Source: Gottschalkia acidurici 9a (GTDB lineage Bacteria; Bacillota; Clostridia; Tissierellales; Gottschalkiaceae). Taken from it: DNA of 64,000 nt. Below are positions 18,113 to 28,224 of the stretch, piece after piece; positions within the stretch are counted from its first letter, which is position 1, and each line of letters starts with the position of its first letter. The translations under genes and the position numbers were made by a program. The stretch covers positions 1,472,380-1,536,379 of the forward strand of contig NC_018664.1 of assembly GCF_000299355.1 (NCBI RefSeq), read 5' to 3'. The notes under the pieces are model-generated. The model was given only the letters and a program-made list of their open reading frames with translations, did not search any database and was not told the origin of the DNA.

Positions 18113-18799
18113 ATGAGTAATAGCAAAAATGGAAAGGTAGTAGTTGTAATACCTGCCTATAATGAAGAAAAAACTATAAAAAGAACTATAGATAACGTTA
18201 AGTCTATAGATATGATAGATGAGATAGTGGTTGTTGACGATGGATCAATAGATAATACTTCTAAAGTAGTAGAAGATATGAATATTACTTTAATAAGATT
18301 GAACAAAAATTCTGGAAAAGGATATGCTATAAGAAAAGCTATAGAAACAATTAAATATGATTATCTAGTTCTATTAGATGGAGATCTAGGGGAATCTAGT
18401 AATGAAGTTGAAAAATTGATAAATCCAGTTATAAATAATGAGGTGGATGTTACAATTGCTAAGTTTGGGAAAGCTAAGAAAAAAGGTGGATTTGGACTTG
18501 TGAAAAAACTTGCCAAATATGGAGTATATTTTTATACAGGCAAGAAGATAGATACAACATTATCTGGACAAAGGGTTTACAAAAAAGAAGTTATAGAGGG
18601 TATATCTTATATACCAGATAGATTTGGTATAGAAGTTGCTATGACTGTTGGAGCTTTTAGAAAAGGTTTTACAGTTAAAGAGGTTGATGTATTGATGACT
18701 CATAATGAAACTGGACGAAATATAAGTGGATTTATTCATAGAGGAAGACAATTTTTAGATATATTTAAAACTTTAATACAACTTTCATATAAAAGATAG
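18113..18799 (+). CDS. Family 2 glycosyltransferase
   Basis: 228 residues with the GT2 nucleotide-sugar fold: VVVIPAYNEEKTIKRTI near the N-terminus, EIVVVDDGSIDNT, and the DxD-type LLDGDLG. No membrane segment is seen. The following gene is a MraY-like phosphotransferase, so the pair probably makes or modifies a lipid-linked cell-surface sugar. It follows the previous gene by 14 bp with AAGGAGATG. Confidence 0.85.
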   Translation: MSNSKNGKVVVVIPAYNEEKTIKRTIDNVKSIDMIDEIVVVDDGSIDNTSKVVEDMNITLIRLNKNSGKGYAIRKAIETIKYDYLVLLDGDLGESSNEVEKLINPVINNEVDVTIAKFGKAKKKGGFGLVKKLAKYGVYFYTGKKIDTTLSGQRVYKKEVIEGISYIPDRFGIEVAMTVGAFRKGFTVKEVDVLMTHNETGRNISGFIHRGRQFLDIFKTLIQLSYKR

Positions 18800-18813
18800 T
18801 AGGTGATTTAATA

Positions 18814-19620
18814 ATGAATTTAATAATATTTTTCATAAGTATCGTAGTTACATTATTATCTACTCCATATGTATATAATATGTTGCTAGATAACGACTGT
18901 ACAGCATTAAACTATAGAGAAGAGAAAATACCAATAGGGATGGGACTTGTATTCATATTAGTTCAATGTTTCATTATATCTATTACATCGATTTATATTA
19001 AAATAGATAGAACTATGATATTGTTTTATATTATAACTGTAATGTTAATGGGACTAGTAGGTATGCTAGATGATCTTATTGGTGAAAAGAATGTAAAAGG
19101 CTTTAAAGGACATATAAAATCTTTATTTAGAGGAAAACTTACAACAGGTGGACTCAAGGCTATAATAGGATTTTTATCGGCTACTTTATTTTCTATATCT
19201 ATATCAAAAAATTATTTAGATATGATAGTTAATATCTTCTTAATAGCATTATTTACAAACTTAATTAATTTATTTGACTTAAGACCAGGTAGAGCAGGAA
19301 AAGTGTTTGCAGTAATATCTATAACCCTGTTGATAACTTCATATATTAAATCTTATGACTTTATTATATATTCAGCATTAGGTATAATTATTGTGTATAT
19401 GAGATATGATTTGAAGGCTAGGGCTATGATGGGAGATGTAGGTTCAAATGCATTAGGAATAACACTAGGAGCATTTTGTGCTTTAACACATTCATTAAAT
19501 ATTAAAATAGTGTATCTAGTGATATTATTGATACTTCATATCATATCAGAATTTTATTCGTTTTCTAAAATAATCAATAAAAGTAAAATATTAAGCTTCT
19601 TAGATAACTTGGGTAGATAG
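18814..19620 (+). CDS. MraY/WecA-like sugar-phosphate transferase family membrane protein
   Basis: 268 residues with about eight membrane segments. The family motifs are present: GMLDDLIG with two aspartates, NLINLFDLRPGRAGKVF and MMGDVGSNALG. Such enzymes move a sugar-1-phosphate from a nucleotide to a polyprenyl phosphate carrier. At 268 residues it is shorter than true MraY (about 320), so it is probably a paralogue acting with the adjacent glycosyltransferase. Confidence 0.8.
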   Translation: MNLIIFFISIVVTLLSTPYVYNMLLDNDCTALNYREEKIPIGMGLVFILVQCFIISITSIYIKIDRTMILFYIITVMLMGLVGMLDDLIGEKNVKGFKGHIKSLFRGKLTTGGLKAIIGFLSATLFSISISKNYLDMIVNIFLIALFTNLINLFDLRPGRAGKVFAVISITLLITSYIKSYDFIIYSALGIIIVYMRYDLKARAMMGDVGSNALGITLGAFCALTHSLNIKIVYLVILLILHIISEFYSFSKIINKSKILSFLDNLGR

Positions 19621-19638
19621 ACATGGGGGATGATTTAA

Positions 19639-20733
19639 TTGATAAGCTTTAAAGAGGGAACTGTAGTTAGAATAATAGAATCATATGACGAGATTGACTG
19701 GATTGAGATAGAGATTAATGGTGAAATATCTAAAGGAGTAAATTATAGATCACTTACTGGAGAGATTACTATAGGAGACAGTGTAATACTTAACACTACT
19801 GCAGTAGACTTAAGTCTCGGTACCGGCGGACAGCACTTTGTTATACATAACAAAAAGAACACACATAAAGATATAGAGGGTAGTGGTCATATAATGAAGC
19901 TAAGATATACTCCTATGCAATTTAAATGCTTAGCTACAGAAGAGCAAGATAGTCCTTATCATAATCATATAAAAGACTTCACAAGCTTAGATAAAAAGAT
20001 TTTTATCGTAGGAACACTACATAGTATGCTAGCACCGATATCGGCTACAATAAAATATTTGAGACCAGAATTAAAAATAAATTATATTATGACAGATTCA
20101 GGTGCACTACCTATACAATTTAGCAAAACAGTCAAAAATCTTAAGCAAAAAGGTATTATAGATAATACTATAACTGTAGGACATTCTTTTGGAGGAGACT
20201 TTGAATGTATAAACATATATACTGGAATAATAACAGCAAAAGAAGTTTTAGATAGTGATATAACTATAATAACTATGGGGCCAGGAATAGTAGGAACAGG
20301 TACTAAATATGGATTTAGTGGAATAGAACAAGGTTATATTGTAGATGCTATAAATAGTTTAGGTGGAACTAGTATAGTTGTTCCAAGAATAAGTTTTAGA
20401 GATAAAAGAAATAGACATACTGGAATGAGTCATCATAGTTTAACTATCTTAAACGAAATAATAAAAACTAAAACTAATTTAATACTACCTAAACTAGACT
20501 TGGAAAAAGAGAATTTTATAAAAGATCAAATGAAAAACACAGATATATTTGAAAAACATGATATTAGCTATGAAGATGGAACTTGTGTAAAAAATGCTCT
20601 AGAGCACTATAAACTTAAAATAACTACTATGGGCAGAGGATATGATGAAGATAAGGAGTTCTTTACTACATTGGGGGCTGTGGCGAAAGGAGCACTATGT
20701 TATGATATACGAAGAAAAGACGATGAAAAGTGA
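19639..20733 (+). CDS. DUF3866 family protein
   Basis: 364 residues from a TTG after TGGGGGATGA. The DUF3866 pattern is visible: an N-terminal beta-rich EIEINGEISKGVNY domain, then IVGTLHSMLAPISATIKYL, YIMTDSGALPI, VGHSFGGDFE and TMGPGIVGTGTKYGFSGIEQ. The family is soluble, conserved in spore-formers and other Gram-positives, and of unknown function. It overlaps the NUDIX gene by 32 bp, suggesting coupled expression. Confidence 0.85.
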   Translation: MISFKEGTVVRIIESYDEIDWIEIEINGEISKGVNYRSLTGEITIGDSVILNTTAVDLSLGTGGQHFVIHNKKNTHKDIEGSGHIMKLRYTPMQFKCLATEEQDSPYHNHIKDFTSLDKKIFIVGTLHSMLAPISATIKYLRPELKINYIMTDSGALPIQFSKTVKNLKQKGIIDNTITVGHSFGGDFECINIYTGIITAKEVLDSDITIITMGPGIVGTGTKYGFSGIEQGYIVDAINSLGGTSIVVPRISFRDKRNRHTGMSHHSLTILNEIIKTKTNLILPKLDLEKENFIKDQMKNTDIFEKHDISYEDGTCVKNALEHYKLKITTMGRGYDEDKEFFTTLGAVAKGALCYDIRRKDDEK

Positions 20734-21235
20734 TAGAATATATGAAGGTAAAGTATTATCTTTGAGAATAGATACTGTTGAATTACCAAATAAGAAATAT
20801 TCAAAACGAGAAATTGTAGAGCATCCTGGGGCGGTAGCTGTTGTTGCTGTTACTGAAGACAATGAAGTGGTTTTTGTGAGACAGTATAGAAAAGCTATAG
20901 AGTGTGAGTTACTAGAAATACCAGCAGGTAAACTTGAGCTTAATGAAGATCCAATGGAATGTGCTAAAAGAGAGCTAAAAGAAGAAACCGGATATGAAAG
21001 TGAAGATATGGAGCTTCTATGTGAAACACATACCTCACCAGGGTTCTCTAACGAGAAAATATATATATACTTAGCCAAGAATTTAAAAAAGGGTAAAGCT
21101 AATCCAGACGAGGATGAATATGTAGAATCAGAGACAATTAGTATGGAAAAAATAATGAATATGATAGAAAATAAACAAATAACGGATTCGAAGACAATAA
21201 CAGGCTTCTTAATGACATATAGCAAACTTAAGTAA
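20702..21235 (+). CDS. NUDIX hydrolase, probable ADP-ribose pyrophosphatase
   Basis: About 177 residues from the ATG at 20,702, which has GAAAGGAGC at good distance; an ATG at 20,726 is possible. The NUDIX box includes AKRELKEETGYE, preceded by EIPAGKLE, and the FVRQYRKAIE strand is typical of NudF-type ADP-ribose pyrophosphatases. These hydrolyse ADP-ribose to AMP and ribose-5-phosphate. It overlaps DUF3866 and lies upstream of spoIIM, a common clostridial arrangement. Confidence 0.85.
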   Translation: MIYEEKTMKSDRIYEGKVLSLRIDTVELPNKKYSKREIVEHPGAVAVVAVTEDNEVVFVRQYRKAIECELLEIPAGKLELNEDPMECAKRELKEETGYESEDMELLCETHTSPGFSNEKIYIYLAKNLKKGKANPDEDEYVESETISMEKIMNMIENKQITDSKTITGFLMTYSKLK

Positions 21236-21300
21236 TAACATCCCCCTTACGAGCATATTATTTATTAAGAATATTGCATTCAAAAGGGGGACTACTTAGA

Positions 21301-21918
21301 TTGAAACTACTACATAATTTTAAGAAGCATGTAAAAGATAATGTTCTTCTATATTTTGCTTTGATTATAGTTTTTATGATAGGAATTTCTTCGGGAGCTA
21401 TAACAATAAATATGCTAAAAGGTACACAAAAAGAAGAACTTATAAAGTTTTTGGATTCTTTCTTCAAAGTGATAAATGAAAATGATGTAGATAATATTTT
21501 ATTGGTTAAGCAATCATTTAAAAACAATTTGCAAACTTTGATTATGATATGGTTTTTAGGTATAACAGTTATAGGTATACCCTTAGTTGCTGGAGTAGTA
21601 TTATTAAGAGGCTTTGTGGTTGGCTTTACAGTGGGCTTTTTAGTAAAAGAGTTAGGGTTAAAAGGATTCTTATTTTCTATATTATCGATATTGCCACAAA
21701 ATATATTTTTAATACCATGGATTATCGCATCTAGTGTTGTATCGATAGGATTTTCTATTAAGATTATAAAAAGTAGGACTAATAAAAGTAACAAGTTCGT
21801 TTTTTTAAATGAACTCACAAGATATAGCATAGTTATAGGAATTCTATTCTTAATATCTATAATTGGTATTTTAATAGAATCATATGCCACACCTATGTTT
21901 ATGAAACTTATTTCATAA
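21301..21918 (+). CDS. spoIIM: Stage II sporulation protein M
   Basis: About 205 residues from a TTG after AAAAGGGGG. Five or so membrane segments are present, with the conserved LKGFLFSILSILPQNIFLIPW segment read in two parts and SSGAITINML near the N-terminus. SpoIIM works with SpoIID and SpoIIP to thin septal peptidoglycan so that the mother cell can engulf the forespore. Its place between a NUDIX gene and xerD is typical. Confidence 0.92.
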   Translation: MKLLHNFKKHVKDNVLLYFALIIVFMIGISSGAITINMLKGTQKEELIKFLDSFFKVINENDVDNILLVKQSFKNNLQTLIMIWFLGITVIGIPLVAGVVLLRGFVVGFTVGFLVKELGLKGFLFSILSILPQNIFLIPWIIASSVVSIGFSIKIIKSRTNKSNKFVFLNELTRYSIVIGILFLISIIGILIESYATPMFMKLIS

Positions 21919-21962
21919 TCATATTTTTATAAGAGGTAAACTTATACAAGAGAGGAATAGAT

Positions 21963-22853
21963 ATGGATAATACTATATTATTAAGTTTTAAAGAATATAT
22001 AGAACGCGAAAGGAACTTTTCTAGCAATACGATTGAGTCATATATTAGAGATCTAAAGCAGTTTAGTGAATATTTAGAAAAGCATAGAGAAAACACTATA
22101 GTTCAAGTTAATAAAACGTTGATCATAACATACTTAATGCATTTACAGAAAGAAGGTAAGTCCACATCTACTATTTCAAGAAATATAGCTTCTATCAGAA
22201 GTTTGTACCAATTTTTATTAAATGAAGGAAAGATCCAGAAAGATCCTACTATAAACTTACAAACTCCAAAGCAAGAAAAGAAAATACCTAGTATACTAAC
22301 TGTCGAGGAAGTAGACTTATTTCTTGGACAGCCTTATGAAAATACTGCTAAAGGTATGAGAGATAAGGCAATGTTAGAGCTATTATATGCTACAGGAATT
22401 AGAGTTTCAGAACTTATATCATTAGATATAGAAGATATTAACCTAAATATGAATTATATATATTGTTCTAAAGATACCCCTAATGAGAGAGCTATTCCAA
22501 TAGGAAGGGTTGCATCAGATATAATTATAGACTATATAAGTAACTATAGAATAGAGTTAATAAAAGATGAAAGTGAGAGATCTTTGTTTGTTAACTATCA
22601 CGGTAAAAGATTGACTAGGCAGGGGTTCTGGAAAATAGTAAAGGACTATACTAAGGAAGCCAAAATAGATAAAAAGATAACCCCACATACTTTAAGGCAT
22701 TCCTTTGCTGTTCATTTGCTTCAAAATGGAGCGGATTTAAAATCTGTACAAGATATGCTAGGTCATCTAGATATATCAACAACTCAAAGATATACATTGG
22801 TTTATAATAAAAAAATAAATGATGTATATAAAAGCTCACATCCAAGAGCATAA
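21963..22853 (+). CDS. xerD: Tyrosine recombinase XerD
   Basis: 296 residues. The N-terminal SAM-like domain begins LLSFKEYIERERNFSSNTIE; the catalytic domain has ATGIRVSELISL, TPHTLRHSFAVHLLQNGAD, MLGHLDISTTQRYT and so the full R-H-R-H-Y set. XerD with XerC resolves chromosome dimers at dif. Unlike the damaged integrase at 12.6 kb it is intact. The ATG follows AGAGAGGAAT. Confidence 0.93.
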   Translation: MDNTILLSFKEYIERERNFSSNTIESYIRDLKQFSEYLEKHRENTIVQVNKTLIITYLMHLQKEGKSTSTISRNIASIRSLYQFLLNEGKIQKDPTINLQTPKQEKKIPSILTVEEVDLFLGQPYENTAKGMRDKAMLELLYATGIRVSELISLDIEDINLNMNYIYCSKDTPNERAIPIGRVASDIIIDYISNYRIELIKDESERSLFVNYHGKRLTRQGFWKIVKDYTKEAKIDKKITPHTLRHSFAVHLLQNGADLKSVQDMLGHLDISTTQRYTLVYNKKINDVYKSSHPRA

Positions 22854-22886
22854 AACCCCATTAAATTAATATGGGGTTTTTATAAT
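22852..22886 (+). terminator. Terminator after xerD
   Basis: AAAACCCCA pairs with TGGGGTTTT and is followed by TATAAT. The left arm overlaps the xerD stop codon. Confidence 0.85.
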
Positions 22887-22952
22887 ATGAGGGGTATAAT
22901 AAACTTATTGTTGTAAAAAAATTAATCGTTAACTTTATAGGAGGATATATAA

Positions 22953-23771
22953 ATGGAATTATTAAAAAAGATTAAAGAAACCACAGATTTTCTAAAAATG
23001 AAAGGTATAGACAAACCCGAAATAAGTATTGTACTTGGATCTGGATTAGGTAGTTTAGCTGAGGAAATATTAAATCCAATAAAAATTAAATATGATGAAA
23101 TACCAAATTTTTTAGTATCAACAGTTGAAGGACATGAGGGACAATTAGTCTATGGAACATTGAATGGAAAGAATGTTCTAGCAATGCAAGGTAGATTTCA
23201 TTTCTATGAAGGATATTCACTAGATTCGTCAGTTTTTCCCATAAGGGTAATGAATTCTTTAGGTTGTGAGAAAATAATAATTACTAATGCCGCAGGAGGA
23301 TGTAATACATCTTTCAAACCAGGAGATTTAATGATCATAAATGACCATATAAACTTTACTTTAAGGAATCCTCTTATAGGAAAAAACTATGAAGAGATAG
23401 GATCTCGATTTCCAGACATGTCACAAGCATATGATAGAGAGCTAATAGAAATATCTAAAAAAGCTGGAAGTGACTTAAACATAGAACTTAAAGAAGGTGT
23501 TTATATGTGGACTACAGGTCCAAGCTATGAAACACCTTCTGAAGTAAAAATGGCCCAAATTATAGGAGTTGATGCAGTTGGTATGTCAACAGTCCCTGAA
23601 GTCATAGTAGCAAGACACGGTGGGATGAGAGTATTAGGTATATCTTGCATAACTAATATGGCATCCGGTATATTAGATCAACCTTTAAATCATCAAGAGG
23701 TTATTGAAACTTCTGAAAAAGCAAAAGATGACTTTATAAAGTTAATAAAAGAGATAATTAAAAATATATAA
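22953..23771 (+). CDS. Purine-nucleoside phosphorylase
   Basis: 272 residues with trimeric PNP motifs: IVLGSGLGSLAEE near residue 26, HEGQLVYG, GRFHFYEGY, TNAAGG, GPSYETPSE and MSTVPEVIVARH. It splits purine nucleosides to free base and ribose-1-phosphate for salvage. AGGAGGATAT precedes the ATG. With the pyrimidine phosphorylase 30 bp downstream it forms a nucleoside salvage operon; deoB, often beside these in relatives, is absent. Confidence 0.93.
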   Translation: MELLKKIKETTDFLKMKGIDKPEISIVLGSGLGSLAEEILNPIKIKYDEIPNFLVSTVEGHEGQLVYGTLNGKNVLAMQGRFHFYEGYSLDSSVFPIRVMNSLGCEKIIITNAAGGCNTSFKPGDLMIINDHINFTLRNPLIGKNYEEIGSRFPDMSQAYDRELIEISKKAGSDLNIELKEGVYMWTTGPSYETPSEVKMAQIIGVDAVGMSTVPEVIVARHGGMRVLGISCITNMASGILDQPLNHQEVIETSEKAKDDFIKLIKEIIKNI

Positions 23772-23801
23772 GTAAGATATTAGAGAAGAGAGGCTAAAAT
23801 T

Positions 23802-25127
23802 ATGAGAATGTACGATATTATACAGAAAAAGAGGGATGGAAAAGAATTAACGAGAGAAGAAATAAATTTTTTTATAGATGGATACACTAAAGGAGATATA
23901 CCGGATTATCAAATGTCAGCACTTCTTATGGCTATATATTTAAAAAAGATGACAAAGCAAGAAACTGTAAATTTAACTAATGCTATGGTAAATTCAGGTG
24001 AAAAAGTTGACTTATCATCTATAAAAGGAATAAAAGTAGATAAACATAGTACTGGAGGTGTAGGAGATAAAACTACATTAGCACTAGGACCGATGGTAGC
24101 TGCATGTGGTTTGCCAGTTGTAAAGATGTCAGGTAGAGGGCTAGGTCATACTGGCGGAACGTTAGATAAATTAGACTCTATAAGAGGATTTAATACGGAT
24201 ATAAGTAAAGATAATTTTGTTAAAATAGTAAATAATATAAATATATGTATTGGTGGTCAGACAACCAACATAGCTCCCGCAGATAAAAAAATTTATTCAT
24301 TAAGAGATGTAACTGCAACAGTTGATGATATATCTCTTATAGCAAGTAGCGTAATGAGTAAAAAAATCGCGTCAGGAGCGGATGCAATAGTACTAGATGT
24401 AAAAGTAGGTAGTGGTGCTTTTATGAAAGATGAAGAAAGTGCATTTGAGTTGGCTCAAGAAATGGTAGACATAGGTGAAAATGTTGGTAGGAGAAGTGTA
24501 GCTATAGTAACTAATATGGATGAACCATTAGGATACTCAGTAGGAAATTCACTAGAAGTAAAAGAAGCAATAGATATATTGAAAAATGAAGGACCTAAAG
24601 ATTTACTGGAGTTATGTTTAACACTAGGATCTTATATGCTACTACTTGGCCAAAAAGTAAGTAGCTTCGATGAAGGTAAGAAAAAACTAATAGAAGTTTT
24701 AGAAAACGGTAAAGCTTTAGAAAAATTAAAAGAACTTGTAAAATTACAAGATGGAGATATTAGCTACATAGAAGATACTTCAAAACTACCTATGGCTTCT
24801 CATGTTCTAGCCGTAACAAGCGATAAAGAAGGGTATATAGAAAAGATAAATGCGGAACAAATAGGAAAATGTGCACTTGAACTTGGAGCGGGAAGAGAAA
24901 CTAAAGAAAGTAAAATAGATTTATCAGCAGGAATTGTATTATCAAAAAAGGTGAATGATAAAATAAATAAAGGTGAAACTTTAGCATTTATCCATAGTAA
25001 TGACATAGAAAAAGCTGAAAAAGTTATAAAAAAATTAAAAGATATAATTAAAATTAGCGACAAAGAAATTACAAATAAAAAGCTAATATATGGAGTAATT
25101 GATAAAAACAAAAAAATATTATATTAA
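23802..25127 (+). CDS. pdp: Pyrimidine-nucleoside phosphorylase
   Basis: 441 residues with the family II phosphorylase signature MSGRGLGHTGGTLDKLDSI and the phosphate-binding KHSTGGVGDKT. It cleaves uridine and thymidine to base and (deoxy)ribose-1-phosphate. Length matches Pdp/DeoA. The downstream terminator ends this two-gene salvage operon. Confidence 0.94.
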   Translation: MRMYDIIQKKRDGKELTREEINFFIDGYTKGDIPDYQMSALLMAIYLKKMTKQETVNLTNAMVNSGEKVDLSSIKGIKVDKHSTGGVGDKTTLALGPMVAACGLPVVKMSGRGLGHTGGTLDKLDSIRGFNTDISKDNFVKIVNNINICIGGQTTNIAPADKKIYSLRDVTATVDDISLIASSVMSKKIASGADAIVLDVKVGSGAFMKDEESAFELAQEMVDIGENVGRRSVAIVTNMDEPLGYSVGNSLEVKEAIDILKNEGPKDLLELCLTLGSYMLLLGQKVSSFDEGKKKLIEVLENGKALEKLKELVKLQDGDISYIEDTSKLPMASHVLAVTSDKEGYIEKINAEQIGKCALELGAGRETKESKIDLSAGIVLSKKVNDKINKGETLAFIHSNDIEKAEKVIKKLKDIIKISDKEITNKKLIYGVIDKNKKILY

Positions 25128-25143
25128 AAAATATTATTAAAAT

Positions 25144-25213
25144 TATGAGGCTATTTTTGCTAATTGGGATACAGTTTGAATTATTCCAAATCACGAAGAT
25201 AGTCTCATTTTTT
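25144..25213 (+). terminator. Terminator after pdp
   Basis: ATGAGGCTAT pairs with ATAGTCTCAT (one G.U) around a long loop and is followed by TTTTTTG. Confidence 0.65.
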
Positions 25214-25337
25214 GTGAAAAAGATCTTGAATAACTTAAATAATTGATGGTTAAGATAAATTTAAACTAAATAAAATTTAAATAATATAAATATAGCAATT
25301 AAAGTAGTTTAAAATTAGTTTGGAAGGAGGTACTATA

Positions 25338-26539
25338 ATTAATAAATTTAAATTATTTAAAAATAAAATATGTATTATTGTTTCAATGGCTTTAATTTTC
25401 TCAGTTGGAATAAGTCCAGTATATGCATTCGCAAACTTAGATCAGAAAGATAATCCAAAGCAAACTTTTGATATAGATGCAAAATCAGGGATATTAATAG
25501 ACTCTAGTTCAGGAGATATTATATATGAAAAAAATATACATGAAAAACTACCACCAGCTAGTATAACAAAAATAATGGTAATGCTTCTTGCAATGGAAGA
25601 TCTAGAAAGTAAAAAAATAACATTGGAAGATAAAGTTGTAGTAAGTCAGAATGCAGCTAAAATGGGAGGTAGCCAAGTTTATCTAGAGGAAGGTGAAGTT
25701 CAAACTGTACAAGATCTTTTAAAAGCTATTGCATTAAGATCGGCTAATGATGCTTCTACAGCCCTAGGAGAACACTTAAGTGGTAGTTTAGATTTATTTA
25801 TAGATAGAATGAATAAGAGAGCAAAAGAACTAGGAATGAAAAATACTCACTTTAAAAATACCACAGGTCTTCCTGATGAAGAACACTACTCTACTGCATA
25901 TGATGTAAGTGTAATGTCAAGAGAACTCTTAAAACATCCCAAGATAAATGATTGGCTATCTCTATGGATGGGAGAAATAAAAGTAGGTAAGAAAAAAGAT
26001 GTAACTCAAAATTTAGTTAATACAAATAATCTAATAAAGTTTTATCAAGGAGCTAATGGAATTAAGACAGGATTTACAAATGACGCGGGTTTCTGTTTAT
26101 CAGCGTCTGCTAAAAGAGGAAACCTAAGTTTAATTAGTGTTATTTTAGGATGCAATACGGCTCAGGTGAGGTTCAACGAAACAAAAAAATTATTAGATTA
26201 TGGTTTTGCCATGTATGATTCTGTAACAGTAAATAAAAAAGGTGACTTGATTAAAAAATTACCCGTAGCAAAAGGTAATATAAAAGAAACGTCTATAGTA
26301 ACTCAAGATAGTTTAAATATTCTTATAAAAAAGGTGAAAATAAAAATATACAAAAAGAAATAAAACTTCCTGAATATATAGATGCACCACTAAATAAAAA
26401 TCAAGTTGTAGGAGAGTATATAGTTAAAATAAATGGAAAAGAATATGGTAAAGTAAATCTTGTCACTAAAGAGAAAATAGAAAGAGCTTCATTTAAAAAT
26501 TTATTTAACAATAGTTTTAAGAGTATAATTGGAAATTAA
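25338..26539 (+). pseudogene. dacF: Sporulation D-alanyl-D-alanine carboxypeptidase DacF, two lesions
   Basis: Class A penicillin-binding carboxypeptidase with a signal peptide ending in VYAFA, catalytic PASITKIM (S-x-x-K), SANDAS (SxN-type) and KTGFT (KTG). Two defects are visible. A perfect AGGAGG is followed seven bases later by ATT at 25,338, not ATG. Near 26,329 the frame shifts by -1 in a run of six A, after which the family C-terminus (KEIKLPEYIDAPL) continues to the TAA at 26,539. DacF trims spore cortex peptidoglycan; dacB at 32.2 kb is an intact paralogue. Non-canonical start and frameshifting cannot be excluded. Confidence 0.8.
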
Positions 26540-26552
26540 ATATGATTTATAC

Positions 26553-26594
26553 AAAAGCTAGATATATGTATGAAAATATATCTAGCTTTTTATA
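26553..26594 (+). terminator. Terminator after dacF
   Basis: AAAGCTAGATATA pairs with TATATCTAGCTTT and is followed by TTATATAT. Confidence 0.85.
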
Positions 26595-26977
26595 TATTAG
26601 TTTTAGATAGCTTTATTCTTAGATGAAAGACTAAATATATAAAAAATAAAGAGAAAAAAGTTCAGAATTATAAAAAATATAAATTAAAATTATGATATAA
26701 AAATTTCCCAGGAAACTGAACTATAAAAATAAAGATAGAACTAAAAATTAAATAATCAGCTTAAATAAGGCAAATATTATATTTATTAAATGCTGATAGG
26801 ACAATTAACGTTTCCGATTTATTAAATTCATACAGTGAAATTAATAAATATAAAAATAGTTATATGTAGTGAAAAAGACGAACAATACAATATTCGAAAG
26901 ATAGTGCAATTGTTCATAAGCTAGCTATTAAATGAATAACAATTCAATATGAGCATTCAATTACTGGAGGTGTTTTA
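26595..26977. other. AT-rich intergenic region before the hydrolase gene
   Basis: About 380 bp without a coding frame I can support. It must hold the hydrolase promoter, but no confident sigma-A pair was found. Confidence 0.4.
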
Positions 26978-27790
26978 ATGGGATACTATGTTAGAGTAGA
27001 ACCTAATGTAAAGGTTTATGTAGAGGATCTTAATCAAGAAGGCAAAAAAACAATTGTATTTTTACACGGTTGGCCTGGAAGTCATAAGCTATTTGAATAT
27101 CAGTTTAATGAACTCCCTAAAAAAGGATATAGATGCATTGGTATAGATCAAAGAGGGTTTGGTGAATCGGATAAGCCATTTACGGGATATGACTACAATA
27201 GATTATCAGATGATGTCCGAGCTGTGGTTGATGCATTAAAACTAAATGATTTTGTGTTAGCGGGTCATTCAACAGGGGGAGCAATTGCTATTAGATACAT
27301 GGCTAGACATAATGGACATGGAGTATCCAAGCTTGCTCTTTTTGCAGCAGCGACTCCTAGTCTCATTAAACGTCCTAATTTTCCATATGGTCTAGACAGA
27401 GAAGTAGTGACTAATATCATTCATGATACATATAACGATCGTCCTAAAATGTTAAGCAACTTCGGGGACATATTTTTCTTTCAGCATATAACAGAGCCAT
27501 TTGCTAGTTGGTTTTTACAATTAGGGTTACAAGCAGCAGGATGGGCAACTGCTGCAATAGCAAATACTTGGTTACGTGAAGAATTATTTTATGACTTAGA
27601 GAAGATAAATGTTCCAACATTAATTATTCATGGTATTCATGATAAAGTTGTTCTATTTGAACTAGGCAAATTACAAGAACAAGGAATTAAAAATTCAAGA
27701 CTTATACCGTTTCAATATAGTGGTCACGGAGCGTTCTATGATCAACGAGATAAATTTAACGAAGAACTAACAAAATTTATTACAGAATAA
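26978..27790 (+). CDS. Alpha/beta hydrolase (chloroperoxidase/epoxide-hydrolase-like)
   Basis: 270 residues. The oxyanion HGWPGS, nucleophile GHSTGGA, acid IHGIHDKV and base SGHGAF are present in order, giving a full Ser-Asp-His triad. DQRGFGESDKP is typical of the chloroperoxidase/haloperoxidase-like branch. No signal peptide is seen. It has its own ribosome site (TGGAGGTG). Codons such as CGT and CAG-rich stretches are slightly unlike the neighbours, so transfer is possible. Substrate unknown. Confidence 0.85.
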   Translation: MGYYVRVEPNVKVYVEDLNQEGKKTIVFLHGWPGSHKLFEYQFNELPKKGYRCIGIDQRGFGESDKPFTGYDYNRLSDDVRAVVDALKLNDFVLAGHSTGGAIAIRYMARHNGHGVSKLALFAAATPSLIKRPNFPYGLDREVVTNIIHDTYNDRPKMLSNFGDIFFFQHITEPFASWFLQLGLQAAGWATAAIANTWLREELFYDLEKINVPTLIIHGIHDKVVLFELGKLQEQGIKNSRLIPFQYSGHGAFYDQRDKFNEELTKFITE

Positions 27791-27941
27791 AAAAGTGAAA
27801 GGTGAAAGTTACAAAATGATAAGTTATTCACGAAAATCTAATTTAGAAATGAGAGTAATTTATTATTGAAAAAGTATATTTTATTAAAATATATTATAAA
27901 ATGAGATTAAAGAATTATTAAAAATTTAATACATACTAAAC

Positions 27942-27975
27942 AAAAGAGATGAAGGTGAGACCTCATCTCTTTTAC
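27942..27975. terminator. Bidirectional terminator
   Basis: AAAAGAGATGA pairs with TCATCTCTTTT around AGGTGAGACC. It serves the hydrolase on the + strand and the Cys-rich gene on the - strand. Confidence 0.85.
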
Positions 27976-28002
27976 TAATAAATAATACTTTCTATATTAA
28001 TA

Positions 28003-28224
28003 TTATTTATTAAAGGATTTTATATTACCTCTGTTAGGAAGTGTTCCTAGAATCATATTTTGACATTGATTACAATCAGCGATAGGATAAGAACCTATAA
28101 GTTTATAACCTGATTCAGGTGTTGGACAAAAATGATCTTCAGTACACTTACTATATCTATAACAAAGATCTCCTGTACCCGGAAAAGAACAACTAAATTT
28201 CTCATATTTGCAACATAAAGTCAT
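28003..28224 (-). CDS. Small cysteine-rich protein, unknown function
   Basis: 73 residues with eight cysteines, including CC near the N-terminus and CNQC near the C-terminus, but no signal peptide or membrane helix. A strong GGGAGGATT ribosome site precedes the ATG and a terminator follows, so it is a real gene. The spacing suggests metal or Fe-S binding, but no family is recognised. It is the first - strand gene in the window and stands alone. Confidence 0.7.
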   Translation of the reverse strand: MTLCCKYEKFSCSFPGTGDLCYRYSKCTEDHFCPTPESGYKLIGSYPIADCNQCQNMILGTLPNRGNIKSFNK

